Assembly: GCA_021014325.1 (NCBI GenBank)
Contig: CM037473.1
Span: 25,968,822 to 26,032,821 of the forward strand
Source of the DNA: Plazaster borealis
Lineage: Eukaryota; Echinodermata; Asteroidea; Forcipulatida; Labidiasteridae
DNA length: 64,000 nucleotides
Direction of reading: 5' to 3'
Shown here: one piece after another, positions 1-10,900 of the stretch
Layout: each line of letters starts with the position of its first letter
How positions within the stretch are numbered: position 1 is the first letter of the stretch
The notes under the pieces: generated by a model
What the model saw: the letters and a program-made list of their open reading frames with translations, nothing else
Told to the model about the DNA's origin: nothing
Databases searched by the model: none
Made by a program: the position numbers and the translations under genes

Positions 1-308
1 GTTGTATCCCAACATATGCATAAAATAACAAGCCTGTGAAAATTTGGGCTCAATTGGTCATCGAAGTTGCAAGAAAATGATGAAAGAAAAAACACCCTTG
101 ATGTACAAAATTTGTGTGCTTTCAGATAGGAATAAAAACTTCTTGCAAGAAGTTTTTATTATTTTAGTGAGAAATTATCTCTTTCTCAAAAACTACGTTA
201 CTTCAGAGGGAGTCGTTTCCTACAACAGCTCTCCGTTGCTTGTTACCAAGTAAGTTTTTATGCTAATATTTGTTTTGAGTCATTACCATACGTGTACGAT
301 ACCTTTAA
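1..308 (+). mobile_element. TTAA-type MITE, family A (left end cut by window)
   Basis: It matches seven other copies in the window. It contains the perfect 30-bp central palindrome (131-160; arms AATAAAAACTTCTTG) and ends in ACGTGTACGATACCTTTAA, the family's right terminal inverted repeat. It is non-coding; the frames in it are chance. Confidence 0.85.
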
Positions 309-1829
309 CGGACATTACAGTTGGGTCTGTCCACACCAACACATTACATTTGAGGAACATTTTGGGGGTTGAGTACAGCCTAGTGATAATAAAGTCAAGT
401 AAGCTGAAGATTATATGTGCCGTGTTCAATCAGAAGTTGTTGAGGATTGTTTTTATATTTATAAGAATGAAGAAATTATGGATTACAATCAGCCAAAGCT
501 AAGACATTTCTCTGGTCATATTTAAAAAATCGCTTTAAAAATCAGTTTTATTTTAAATGTCACACTTTACAGATCTGTCAAGCGCAAAACTCAACAAGTT
601 AGCGATCACCAGCTAACAGTTCATACGATTTCTATTACTGGCTTCATGTATTTTCTGGTTAGTAAATTCATGTTTTAAGTATTGTTTTATTTTGCTTTAA
701 TGCACCTTTTTAACTATGCAGAAAATCACTGCAAAAAAAGCATGCACAAAAATGGGATCATGAGCAATGTCATTATATTGATTCAAGTAAGTGTAGCGCG
801 TCTTGGCCGGGCGGTCAAGTGCACTGGACTCAAGCTCTGGTGTTTCTGATCAGCAGAGTGTGGGTTGGAGACCCGGTACCCCTTACAGTGCCGGTCGCGT
901 GTTGGTAATGCTGTATCCACAGGCCAGCCATTTTTTTAGAACGTTAAGGGAATGTTGGCGGCCTGTGGATGGATATTCAGTGTGACTGTTCAGAACGTTG
1001 GCGGTGCTCGAAGAGTATAAATTAAGGTAGCCTGAAAACCTGACATCACACTTCGAGGCTCATGAATAAAGTGTATTGCTCATTGCGGATAAACACAGGC
1101 GACTAGTCTAAAGTCAGTCTAAATGTAAGGGATCGTTGGTGGCCTGTGGATGGATATTCAGCATGACGTTTCAGAATGTTGGCGGCGCACGAAGAGTTAA
1201 GCAAGATGCTTTACCATTATTGCTTCGTCTCCCTATTTTGTCACTATCTTTGTTCGGGGTGCCAGTCAGAAGCCATACAATCTGTAACTGCTGAATAGCC
1301 AGGGATCACACCCAAGTTTACTTTTACAATAAAGTAAAATATTCTTTTCCAAGAAGATTTTCCTTGTTGACCACTGGAATGAGCTTACGCTAAGCATGGG
1401 TTATTCTCTTAATACTGTAAGCACTGATTTGTAGCGAGCTGGTAAGCACAGTGAGCCTATATTATGACGATTTTAACCCATCAGCTTTTCAATCAGTCCA
1501 TCTGCCCGCCATCCACATTCAATATTATACGAATAATGAATGTTTATAAGTGCAATGGTGGAAATCTTTTCATGAGTTGAAAGATGGAATGTTCCATTCA
1601 ACGAGGCAAAGCCGAGTTGAATGGAACATTCCATCCAACCTACATTAAGAAGCGGCAGGAGAGGGATCACCTTAAGGGGATTTCAAATATCACGTAATAA
1701 ACCACAAGGGAAACTGATTGGGTGAATTTTAATTAAACTTTGGGTTGCACAAAAGAAAAAATGACTAGAGTGGGATTTGAAAATGTAAATCGTTTTATTT
1801 TACAGTAAGAGAATCAAGCAAAGTTAAAG
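309..1829. other. non-coding stretch before the TRIM gene
   Basis: Contains a decayed SINE head at about 797-880 (CTTGGCCGGGCGG, GGTTGGAGACCCGG), a 45-bp unit repeated at about 945-1,005 and 1,140-1,195 (GGCCTGTGGATGGATATTCAG), and a third-type SINE body at 1,205-1,330. The 1,740-1,805 part could be the end of a 5' UTR intron of the TRIM gene. No gene seen. Confidence 0.5.
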
Positions 1830-3797
1830 ATGGCCGCCGGTAGTGAGGTTCATTCAGTGCTTGAGAAGATCAGTAAGGATCATCTAGAATGTCCGATATG
1901 CACCAATCGCTTCATGGATCCTACAATGCTAGACTGTCTTCACAGCTTCTGCTTCACATGCCTCAAGGAGCTTCACCAACAAGATCCAAACAACTCCATC
2001 CTACTGTGTCCTCTGTGCAGAAAGAAAACAACACTACAAGACAACACGGTTGACAGTCTACCTCAAGACTTTAAACTGAATGCCCTAGTGGATGAGTTTA
2101 CTGTTCAGGAGCAGCTCATTGGGGGTCATGAGTCCGAGGTCAAATGTCAAGCCTGTGAAAGAGATCATAAGGCCGTTTCCAGATGTATTGACTGTGAACA
2201 TTTTATTTGTCAAGAATGTGAACAAGCACATCGGGATATGGCTGTTTTGAAATCTCATCAAATCAACACGCTTGCTCAGCTGGGATCCGGTGAAGTAAAA
2301 TACCGAAGTAAGATCAGAGATTACATTCCAAAATGTGGCAAGCACAGTGATCAGTCTCTGAATATCTACTGTAACACATGCCAGAAGTTAGAATGCACAA
2401 CGTGTACCATTCTTGATCACAGGAACCCTAAACATGACCTAGTTGGCATACCTGAGGCTCTACACAAATGTAGACAAGAAGTTGCAGAAATGGTGGTAAA
2501 AGCTAAGAAGCGCAAGGCAGAATTTCAAACTGCCATGGAAGAAGCTGTCAACTCTCAAAAGAAACTGAAAAACGCATTTTCCAAAACCAAAACAAAGATC
2601 TACGAGAAGGCATCTACAGAGATTACCAAGATAACGGAGGAGGGGAAGAAATTACAGCAAGAGGCGAGGAAGATCTATAAAGATAGAATCCAGACATTTC
2701 AAACTGCTGAGGAAAGAAACAGCAAAGAGGTGAGCCAGGCAGAGCACAAGCTGGACAAAGTGGATCGACTCATGACTCAAGGAAGCTCCCATGAGATTCT
2801 ACGTCTCAAACAGAAACTTCTCAAAAATCTTGACCAGCTGACGAAGAAACAGAGTCAAAAAGTGCCGCTCAGAATGTCCTTCCTTGACTTTACAGAAGGC
2901 GGTGGATCGATTGGTAGGCTGGTGCTTGACAAAGAGCAACAGCTTGAAGATGAGAGGGCGTCTGAAGCATCTCCAAGACATGATACAGTCAGAGAAGAGC
3001 AGAATTGGGAACTGAAAAACACCTTCACGCGTTTTACCACTGGCCAGCAGGCAGATTTCAAATGTCCACATTGGGTTGCTGCATTCCAGAGCAGTGAAAT
3101 AGTGGTAGCGGAAACCAAGCGCAAGTGTTTGATCCAATTCGTAATATGTAAGGAAACATCCAAGAACATAACAAAATCTGTTCTCATTCCACAATACCTG
3201 GGTAACTATAGTCTCCAGAATCCAGAAAGACTTGCAGTGAACACCAAGGACCAGCTTATTGTCCAAGACGATAACCAGATCAAGATACTTGACAGGAGTT
3301 ATAAGATCATCTGTCAGTTCACACCAGGTTACAAGCCATCATGCCTTGCAGTGGATGACAATGATCTCATAGCATTGGGTCACTCGGACAAGAAACAGAT
3401 AACACTACACAACCCTGATGGATCCCTCGTCAGAACAGTGTCTACACCGACAACTGCAGACTATATGACTATCTACAAACAGCGGATTATCTTCACCAAC
3501 GGTAGTCATAGAAAGTTACATTCAATTGATTATAATGGTGCAGAGGTATTCTCAGTTGATATGAAGAATGGAGAACCGCGTGCCTTGTGTTGTGACAGTG
3601 ATGGTTATATCTTTGTTGCCACTTATCAACAACTAACTAAAAAAGAATCCACATATGGAGTTCACCACTATAACCCTAATGGTGAGTACATTGGATATAT
3701 CATCAAGAACTGTTTGCCTCGTGACATAACGTTTACCCCAGCTGGAGATCTCGTCATGGCTGAATATGACTCTGTAAAAATCTATCACCGTGTTTAA
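1830..3797 (+). CDS. TRIM-family RING/B-box/coiled-coil protein, uninterrupted coding exon
   Basis: A 655-residue protein read without introns from ATG in a good context (AAAGATGG). RING C3HC4: Cys21, Cys24, Cys36, His38, Cys41, Cys44, Cys60, Cys63. First B-box about residues 106-134 (Cys106, Cys109, Cys119, Cys122, Cys127, Cys130, His134). Second B-box about 169-202 (Cys169, His172, Cys181, Cys184, Cys189, Cys192, His197, His202). A Lys/Glu/Gln-rich coiled coil follows to about 350. The C-terminal third has repeated beta-strand-like units (ERLAVNTKDQLIVQD, PSCLAVDDNDLIALG, RDITFTPAGDLVMAEY), typical of an NHL-like propeller as in TRIM2, TRIM3 or TRIM71. The likely role is an E3 ubiquitin ligase. 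Such intron-poor TRIMs are expanded in echinoderms and often linked to immunity, but this member's substrate is unknown. A possible acceptor (TTTTACAG) ends at 1,804, so a 5' UTR intron is likely. It lies antisense inside the last visible PI4KA intron. Confidence 0.93.
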   Translation: MAAGSEVHSVLEKISKDHLECPICTNRFMDPTMLDCLHSFCFTCLKELHQQDPNNSILLCPLCRKKTTLQDNTVDSLPQDFKLNALVDEFTVQEQLIGGHESEVKCQACERDHKAVSRCIDCEHFICQECEQAHRDMAVLKSHQINTLAQLGSGEVKYRSKIRDYIPKCGKHSDQSLNIYCNTCQKLECTTCTILDHRNPKHDLVGIPEALHKCRQEVAEMVVKAKKRKAEFQTAMEEAVNSQKKLKNAFSKTKTKIYEKASTEITKITEEGKKLQQEARKIYKDRIQTFQTAEERNSKEVSQAEHKLDKVDRLMTQGSSHEILRLKQKLLKNLDQLTKKQSQKVPLRMSFLDFTEGGGSIGRLVLDKEQQLEDERASEASPRHDTVREEQNWELKNTFTRFTTGQQADFKCPHWVAAFQSSEIVVAETKRKCLIQFVICKETSKNITKSVLIPQYLGNYSLQNPERLAVNTKDQLIVQDDNQIKILDRSYKIICQFTPGYKPSCLAVDDNDLIALGHSDKKQITLHNPDGSLVRTVSTPTTADYMTIYKQRIIFTNGSHRKLHSIDYNGAEVFSVDMKNGEPRALCCDSDGYIFVATYQQLTKKESTYGVHHYNPNGEYIGYIIKNCLPRDITFTPAGDLVMAEYDSVKIYHRV

Positions 3798-5089
3798 CCA
3801 TTTAGAGACCATTCATTTCTGTATAAATCATCACAAAATGCCCCAACTGTGCTAATATTGTTCATTTCTTTGATCAAGTTTGGTCAGTACCAATTTCAAC
3901 AGAAATAACATGAAAAGGTAGTTTTATGTTTAGAAATTGGGATGTTAACAATTGGAAAATTGCTCAATGTGAATTGAAGTAGGTCAAACCTTGCGGCCGT
4001 TTGAAGACCCCCATGGGCATTTTGGTACAAGCCGCTTGTGGCTGCTATGGTCTCTAAAGGGGTAAACCTGTCAGGGACCCTTTCAACCTCGTTCCCAGGG
4101 ATGATTGATCTCGTAGCCCTATTTTTTCCCAGCATGCCTTGCTTGCTCATAACCCCTGGGGTGTGTTTTGGCGACCATGACCGGAAACAAGTTTCTGACG
4201 TAAAATTCACTGACCAAAACAATTTCCGAGAGCTAGGCAAAAAACGGGTTAGTAACCAGAAAACGTTTGTGACGTACTGTAGGTACACCTCTTGAAAATT
4301 CATGCTCTGAAAATATACAACCTTCATTTTATTTTCAAGTAATGGAACTAAGTCCTCGTAATTTTATCAACATTATTTAATCATTTTACAATAGTTTTTA
4401 GAGTCCGCCATTTTGAAACCAAGTCTAACCGAGCCAACAAGTCGGTTACAAGTGGTCGGACAACCGCGTCACCGCGGTTCAACTGGACACGCGAAAACGC
4501 TCAACCAATAAACAAAGCTCAAACATGTTTCTGGTTGGGGTCGCCAAAACACTCCAGAAAAATGTTCCAGAATCTGACACATTTTAATTAGGCCTGTGGC
4601 GGATCCACTCTACGCGCTCTCTCATGTATGGTTGCCCGCAAAAGAGGCATCAAGTCAAAGAGCAACTGGTCCCCTCTCATTCTTCTTTGATCTTGTGATA
4701 TGTTTAACTGTATACAGTTTAGGGTGACCGTGTAAAAACATGATTCATTTGAAATGGAATCGCGTCAAAATACTTGCATTTTGACACGTGTGTACTGCAT
4801 CCTGCAAGCGCCATACAAGCGCTCAAAAGTTTTTAACAAGCATGCACGCAAAGTAGTCACTTTTGGTAGACAATCAACGTTGTTTTCTAGTACATCCCTA
4901 CCAGGGGTTAGTGACGAGAGGTATCGATACGGCGCGTTTCCCATGGTTGCGAGGCTGGGATCCTTATCATCGCCACACACCCAGACATGGATAACATTGC
5001 GGATTTGGTACTCAATTCTGTCACAAAGATTGTCTGTAAACAATGTACTGAACATAAATTTAAAAATTGTTTTAAAAATGTAGATACCA
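3798..5089. other. 3' flank of the TRIM gene, no gene seen
   Basis: No coding similarity on either strand and no missing PI4KA kinase exon. No convincing polyadenylation signal directly after the TRIM stop; the first AATAAA-like sites are several hundred bases on (CCAATAAACA near 4,505). Confidence 0.5.
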
Positions 5090-5240
5090 TATTAAAGGGT
5101 CTGTATATGTTTGGTAATGACTCTGAAAATTAATGGCAATAAAAACTTATTTGGTAAGAAGTACAGCAGCTTTGGATAAGTATAATGCATTTTGAGAAAC
5201 TTTTCACTTTGAAAAGCTGCAGTTAATTACTTTTTTATTT
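5090..5240 (-). mobile_element. family A-type MITE fragment
   Basis: TTAAAGGGTCTGTATATG followed by GGTAATGACTCTG and ACTTATTTGGTAAGAAGTAC is the right terminal segment of an A3-type element in reverse. The rest is not recognisable. Confidence 0.5.
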
Positions 5241-5339
5241 TAGTGCATGACAGTCCCAACTTGCAATATTTAGAAAATCTTTTAATATAATTTAATTGGC
5301 ATTCAGCTTGCATGTACCCCAACAAATTTGTCTCCATCC

Positions 5340-7050
5340 ATTTTCTATGTCTGTCCGTGTGGGGTCTTATAAATTGTAGGATATCCTACCATCACATTGT
5401 GCACAGATTGATCTTGACTAGATACGCATAAAAGTCTTCATTTCTGGAGTTCAGGCTGTTTTAAGCCGCGGAGGCTCTCCATACACTCTCTCTATTGTCG
5501 CTTACTGTGTTAGCAACACAGCTGTGGGGTCTTATATTTGGAGGTTTTTCTACCCTAACATTGTGCACAAGTTGATCATACTTGACTGTGCATAAAAGTG
5601 CTCATATGTCGCATTCAGGGGTGTTACAGTTCCAAAACCATTTCTCCATACATCTCAACATCAATCTGGGTGGAGGCATCACAGCATTTGGACTTCATAT
5701 TTGGAGGATTTTCTACCCTCACATACTGTGCATAAAAGTGCTCATATGTCGCAATCAGGGTGGTTAAAACCATTCATTCTCCATACATTTTCTACGTCAA
5801 TCTGGGTGGAGACAACACAGCATTTGGACTTCATATTTGGAGGATTTCCTACCATCACATTGTGCACACATTGTGCACACATTGATCATACTTGACTGTG
5901 CATAAAAGTGCTCATATGTTGCATTCAGGATGCTTCAACACTAAACCCCAGTCTCCATGCATTCTCTATGACACTCTGCTTTGAGGATTCAAAGCCATGG
6001 GGCCTCATATTTGGACAATTTCCTACCATCACATTATGCACAAGCTGATCATACATATTTGTGCACAAAAGTACCCATTATATGCAGTTGACATGACGCT
6101 CACTCCCAAACAATCTCCATACAATCTATATGGCACTCTGTGGTGGTTTCTGAGCTATGGGGGCCTCATATTTGAAGGATTTTCTGCTGTCATATTGTGC
6201 ACATTATGATCCTTGGTGACTGTGCATAAAAGAGCTCATATCTGGAGTTCAGGTTGTTTAAGCTGCTCAACTTCCTTCATACATTCTCTATGTCATTCTG
6301 TGGCGTGGTACACAGCCATTGGGCCTCGTGTTTGGAAAATTTCCTAGCATCACAATGTGCACAAGCTAATCATACATCATTTGTGCACAAAAGTGCCCAT
6401 ATCTGCAGTTCACATGACGCTCACTCCCAACAATCTCCATGCATTCTCTATGGCACTCTGTGGTGGTTTCTGAGCTATGGGGGCCTCATATTTGAAGGAT
6501 ATCCTACCATCACATTATGCACAAGCTGATCATACATAATTTGTGCACAAAAATGCCCATATCTGCGGTTCACATGCCTGGCACACCCAAACAATCTCCA
6601 TACATTCTCTATGGCACTCTGTGTGGAGGGTTAACAGCTATGGGATCTCATATTTGGAGGATTTCCTACCATCACATTGTGCACATTCTTTATATATGAT
6701 GACCATGCAAAAAAGTGGTCAAATCAGGTGTTCAGGCTGTTGATGTTGCTCAACCTCCCTCCATTCATTCTCAATGTCACTCAGCGTGGAGGATTCACAG
6801 GTACAGGGCCTCATATTTGGAGGATTTTCTACCATCACATTGTGCACAAGCTGATCATACATAATTGTGCATAAAAGTGCTAATATCTGCGGTTCACATG
6901 CCAGTCACTCCCAAACAATCACTATACATTCTCTATGGCACTCTGTGTGGAGGCTTCACAGCTATGGGACCTCATATTTGGAGTATTTCCTACCTTCACA
7001 TTGTGCACAGATTGGTACTTTTGTTGACTGTGCATAAAAGTGCTCATAAA
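5340..7050 (+). repeat. degenerate tandem array, about 161-bp unit, about 10 copies
   Basis: The block CTCATATTTGGAGGATTTCC recurs at about 5,531, 5,695, 5,831, 6,005, 6,166, 6,326, 6,486, 6,648, 6,811 and 6,972, mostly 160-163 bp apart. Each unit also has TGTGCATAAAAGTGCTCATA and CATACATTCTCTATGGCACT. Frames in it repeat peptides and are not genes. It lies between PI4KA exon 33 and the TRIM gene. Confidence 0.93.
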
Positions 7051-7054
7051 TAAA

Positions 7055-7402
7055 AATATCAGCCCAAGACACTATCCAGGGGGAATGACTGACATCCCTT
7101 TTGTTGGTGAAACTGTCTTATCTTAATACCCGACAAATTGCAATAAATTACTTTTAATCTTTAACAATTTGTCATACATTTTCCTTTGTATGCGACATCC
7201 CTCGCGCGTTCTCATCTTGTTAAGATTGTATGTCTTCGGTGGTTGTTTTAAATCAGATCTGTTTTTGTACTTAACATTGCCTGTTTGTATGTACATATTG
7301 CTTATTGTGTATTTTTATATTAATCTTTTATCTTGTTGCATGTAACGAAACAATTTTCCTTTTTTTGACTAATAAAGAATGAATTGAATTGAATTGAATA
7401 CC
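7055..7402 (+). mobile_element. probable LINE 3' UTR with (GAATT)n tail
   Basis: AT-rich, non-coding, with ACTAATAAAGAATGAATT and a short GAATT repeat at the end (7,378-7,398), as seen at LINE 3' termini. No ORF2 sequence remains. Confidence 0.5.
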
Positions 7403-7439
7403 TGCGAGTTTGTGACTGTCAAGACTGGGTATAGCATTC

Positions 7440-7650
7440 TATTTTTAATAATAATAATAATAGTGGCTTATTATAGCGCACATATCCGTCACTCAGTGAC
7501 GCTCAAGGCGCTTTAACGTTCATTATTTTCCTGCAAGGTACATTGTGGAGCTACGTTTTTGAAGTATGAGACCAAGTCCTTTACACAGCACCATGTAATG
7601 GTTTACAAGATGCTGTGGCACAATATGCTGCCGATCTTGATCGATCTGGG
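7440..7650 (-). mobile_element. SINE 3' portion, reverse
   Basis: (AAT)n followed by GCGCACATATCCGTCACTCAG and TTTACAAGATGCTGTGG, the complement of the tail half of the SINE at 11,644. Shorter pieces of the same kind are at 31,505-31,560 and 41,280-41,370, and a more diverged one at 12,390-12,665. Confidence 0.65.
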
Positions 7651-7815
7651 AAAGTGTGTTGACATCTGCTCCTTTTACAGGTCAGCTCATAGTTCAGATT
7701 GGAATTGAAAGTTTATTCATTTAGAAAAATAAATATAGATGCACAACTCGAGACAGACTCGAGTCTGCGGCCGAGTCACAAGTCATACATTACTGTTAGA
7801 TAGAAAAATACTTAC

Positions 7816-7984
7816 CTGTCTGACATCATCACCAACTTTGAAGATACAAGCTTCCCAGCTGAGTGGTCTACTGTTTGCCCTCTCTTCATCCCTCTGATCC
7901 CCTCCCCTCAAGCTGATATTCTCTAACTCATGTACACCACATTTCTTCACCTTGAACTTTGCAAGGAAGGGCGCCTTGGCCGCA
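7816..7984 (-). CDS. PI4KA: PI4KA exon 33 (residues 1776-1832), kinase N-lobe
   Basis: 169 nt. It encodes [14 protein letters not shown], a charged insert, and [10 protein letters not shown]. The Lys of IFKVGDD is the ATP-binding lysine of the PI3K/PI4K fold. Acceptor TCTATTAG|TGC, donor CAG|GTAAGT, phase 0. This is the last PI4KA exon I can find; the next residues expected (DMLALQ in human) are not encoded between here and base 1. Confidence 0.95.
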
Positions 7985-10900
7985 CTAATAGACACAAACA
8001 CATCATACGATCAACGGACGGAATCATAACAATAATAGGTATTTATTATGCCCTGGCCGTGGCCGAGCGGTTTAGCAGGCATGAGAATTGGCGATGATGA
8101 TAAAACCGGCAATCCATTTCGTACGAAAAAAATCAGAAAAATCTAACGCTAAAAATTCATGTCCGGAATTTGGGCAAGGTGACCCAGGCATCAGCGCCGC
8201 ACTCAGTGAACTGTTGTCAGTAGACTTTTCAAAGTCTCCACACATGTTCCTTTGCTGCAGCAGTAAACATTATTACGGCCAAACAATTAATAAACAGCGC
8301 CGTGATTAAAGCGAGGAATGAGAGAAGTCTACAATTATCTATTGATCTTGCTGCATAATGCGTCAATTGTTAACGTGCTGTTTCACGATCGGCGTTCGAT
8401 TCGCGATATAAGATTACAAAGGTAAATTTACAATTTCTGATTAGAGAAAAGGGATTAGCAAAATCCAAATGTATACCCCCTACAACTCACCCCCAAATTT
8501 TATATCAAATTCACACTGAACTTGAAGACCACAATTTAGAAAGGGGAAAAAACGGAATTCCGGTTTAAACCGTAAGATTCTCATGCCTGGGTTTAATCGG
8601 ACTCAAGTTCTGGTTGCTGAGACATCAGGGTGCGGGTTCTAATCCCAGTCATGACACTTGTGTCCTTAAGCAAGACACTTAACTACAATTGCTTCTCTTC
8701 ACCAAGAAATAAATGGGTACCTGTGAGGGCAGAGATTGTTCTTGTGATTGATTTAGCTTAGTGTGCTACTTACTTGGTAGCACGGGCTGTATACTCCCCA
8801 GGGAGCTGAGATGGTTTAAGGAATGAAATATATGGGGCAGTGACCAGGGGTAATAATGTTTGAAGCCAATGATTACTCTTTGGAATTGCGCTATATAAGA
8901 GTCAATACTATTAAGTGGTGACATGCATAAATGCAATCATATAGTTATATATTATGTTTGCAGGATTTTCTTGATTAATGTATTGTCGTGTCAGTGCGAA
9001 AGCATTGTATCTCCTAAAATAGCATTTATGTTATGCACGAGTTTGAAATTGTCAAAATGTTGTATCTTGCTTAAAATAGCCCGGATGTACAAACAATACA
9101 AATACGCGCCGAGATTTTGTGCCTTTTCATCCGTGTTGAGATGTTTTTACAAAATCGAGATACATTGTTTTTACACGTAGCATTTTCGTTGGTGATACGA
9201 CATTTTTGCAAATTTGAGATACAACGTTTTTGCACTGACACGACAGTATTGTTCCGGAGACCAACCTTTGCATAGGAGTTCCTGATTTGTAGTCTATCTC
9301 CATGACAGTGGCATCAGGGCTGCTTGGTAGATAGCATCCAGGTTGGAGTTGAATCTTACTCAGGGCCTTGAGGCACGCATTCTTACGCTCCTGTCCTTTG
9401 GCAAAGGGTCTGTCCACAACGAAAAGGAATATGTGTTCAGAGATCGAGTACAGCACTGGGCCCAATTTCATAGAGCTGCTTCAGCAGAAAAACTAGCTAA
9501 GCACAACCAAATTATGCTTACCAGAATAAGGTTACCAGCCAAAGTACCATGTCACAAGTGCAATTTGTGACTGGTATCCTGCTCATTTCTGCTAAGTAAA
9601 ACAATTTTAAGCATTATTTTCTGCTCAAGCAACTCTATGAAATTGGGCCCTGGTATTTGACTGTGCAAGGCTTGCAGTATTTGAAATTTAAAGTGCATGA
9701 TTTTGTTTCCTTCACACAACACGTAAAAGCACTTCATTCGTGCATCTTAACGTGACTTCTCTAACAGCCTAGTTGATAGTCTTCCTCAGAGCACACTGAT
9801 TGGTCTCCAGCCTGGGCCCAATTTCATAGAGCTGCTATGCACAACAATTTGCTCAGCATGAAATTTCTTCCTTGATAAAAACAGGATTACCAACCAAATT
9901 TCCACATGATTTTCAGGATAAGCAAACAACAGCTGAATACCAGTAACAAGCAATATGCAACACGTGGAAATTTGGTTGGTAATCCTGTTTTTATCAAGGA
10001 CGAAATTTCATGCTAAGCAAATTGTTGTGCTTAGCAGCTCTATGAAATTGGGCCCTGTACAGAACCCTGCAGCATCTCTAATTCTTTCTTAACTGGAACT
10101 TAAATATACCTCGTTGACTTGCCTGGGCTACTTAAATCAGCTCAATGTTTGATCAGCCTTATCTATCATTCATCATTTTGGTTACAACACACCACTAAAA
10201 ATCACAACACTGAGTTTTGACACTGAGAAAATCCACAAATAAATATTATTCTGCAAAAATGATGTGGGTTTTTTTGCCAAACAATTAATTTTGAGATCAC
10301 TTTTGATCAATAGACTACATTTACCAGGAGCTCCAAAATATGCAAAAGCAATTTTATGAAATCCACACAAATTGCACTAATGACCTTATAGTAATGAGCT
10401 GAGGAATTAACCTTGGGGCTCCTCTTTAAAGGCACTGAACACGTTTGGAAATTGTCAAACACCAGTATTCTCACTTGGTGTATCCCAACATATGCATAAA
10501 ATAACAAGCCTGTGAAAATTTGGGCTCAATTGGTCATTGAAGTTGCAAGAAAATGATGAAAGAAAAACTCCCTTGTTGTACAAATTTGTGTGCTTTCAGA
10601 TGCCTGAAAAAGACTTCAGGCCTGAAGTCTTTTAATATTTTAGTGACAAATTACCTCTTTCTCAAAAACTATGTTACTTCAGAGGGAGGTGTTTCTCACA
10701 ATGTTTTATACTATCAACAGCTCTCCGTTGCTCGTTACCAAGTCAGTTTTTATGCTAATATATATTTTGAGTAATTACCAAACGTGTTCAGTGCCTTTGA
10801 GTAAGGACAGACTAATCATGCAGGACTAAATTTAAAGATGGCTGATGTGACTTTACCTGATCTCACCAGAGATGGCGGTGATCTTCCCAAAGAAATCAAA

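Noticed and set aside
2799..3266. Minus-strand frames of 155 and 110 codons under the TRIM gene
   Set aside because: Antisense shadows of a well-supported coding sequence with full zinc-binding motifs.
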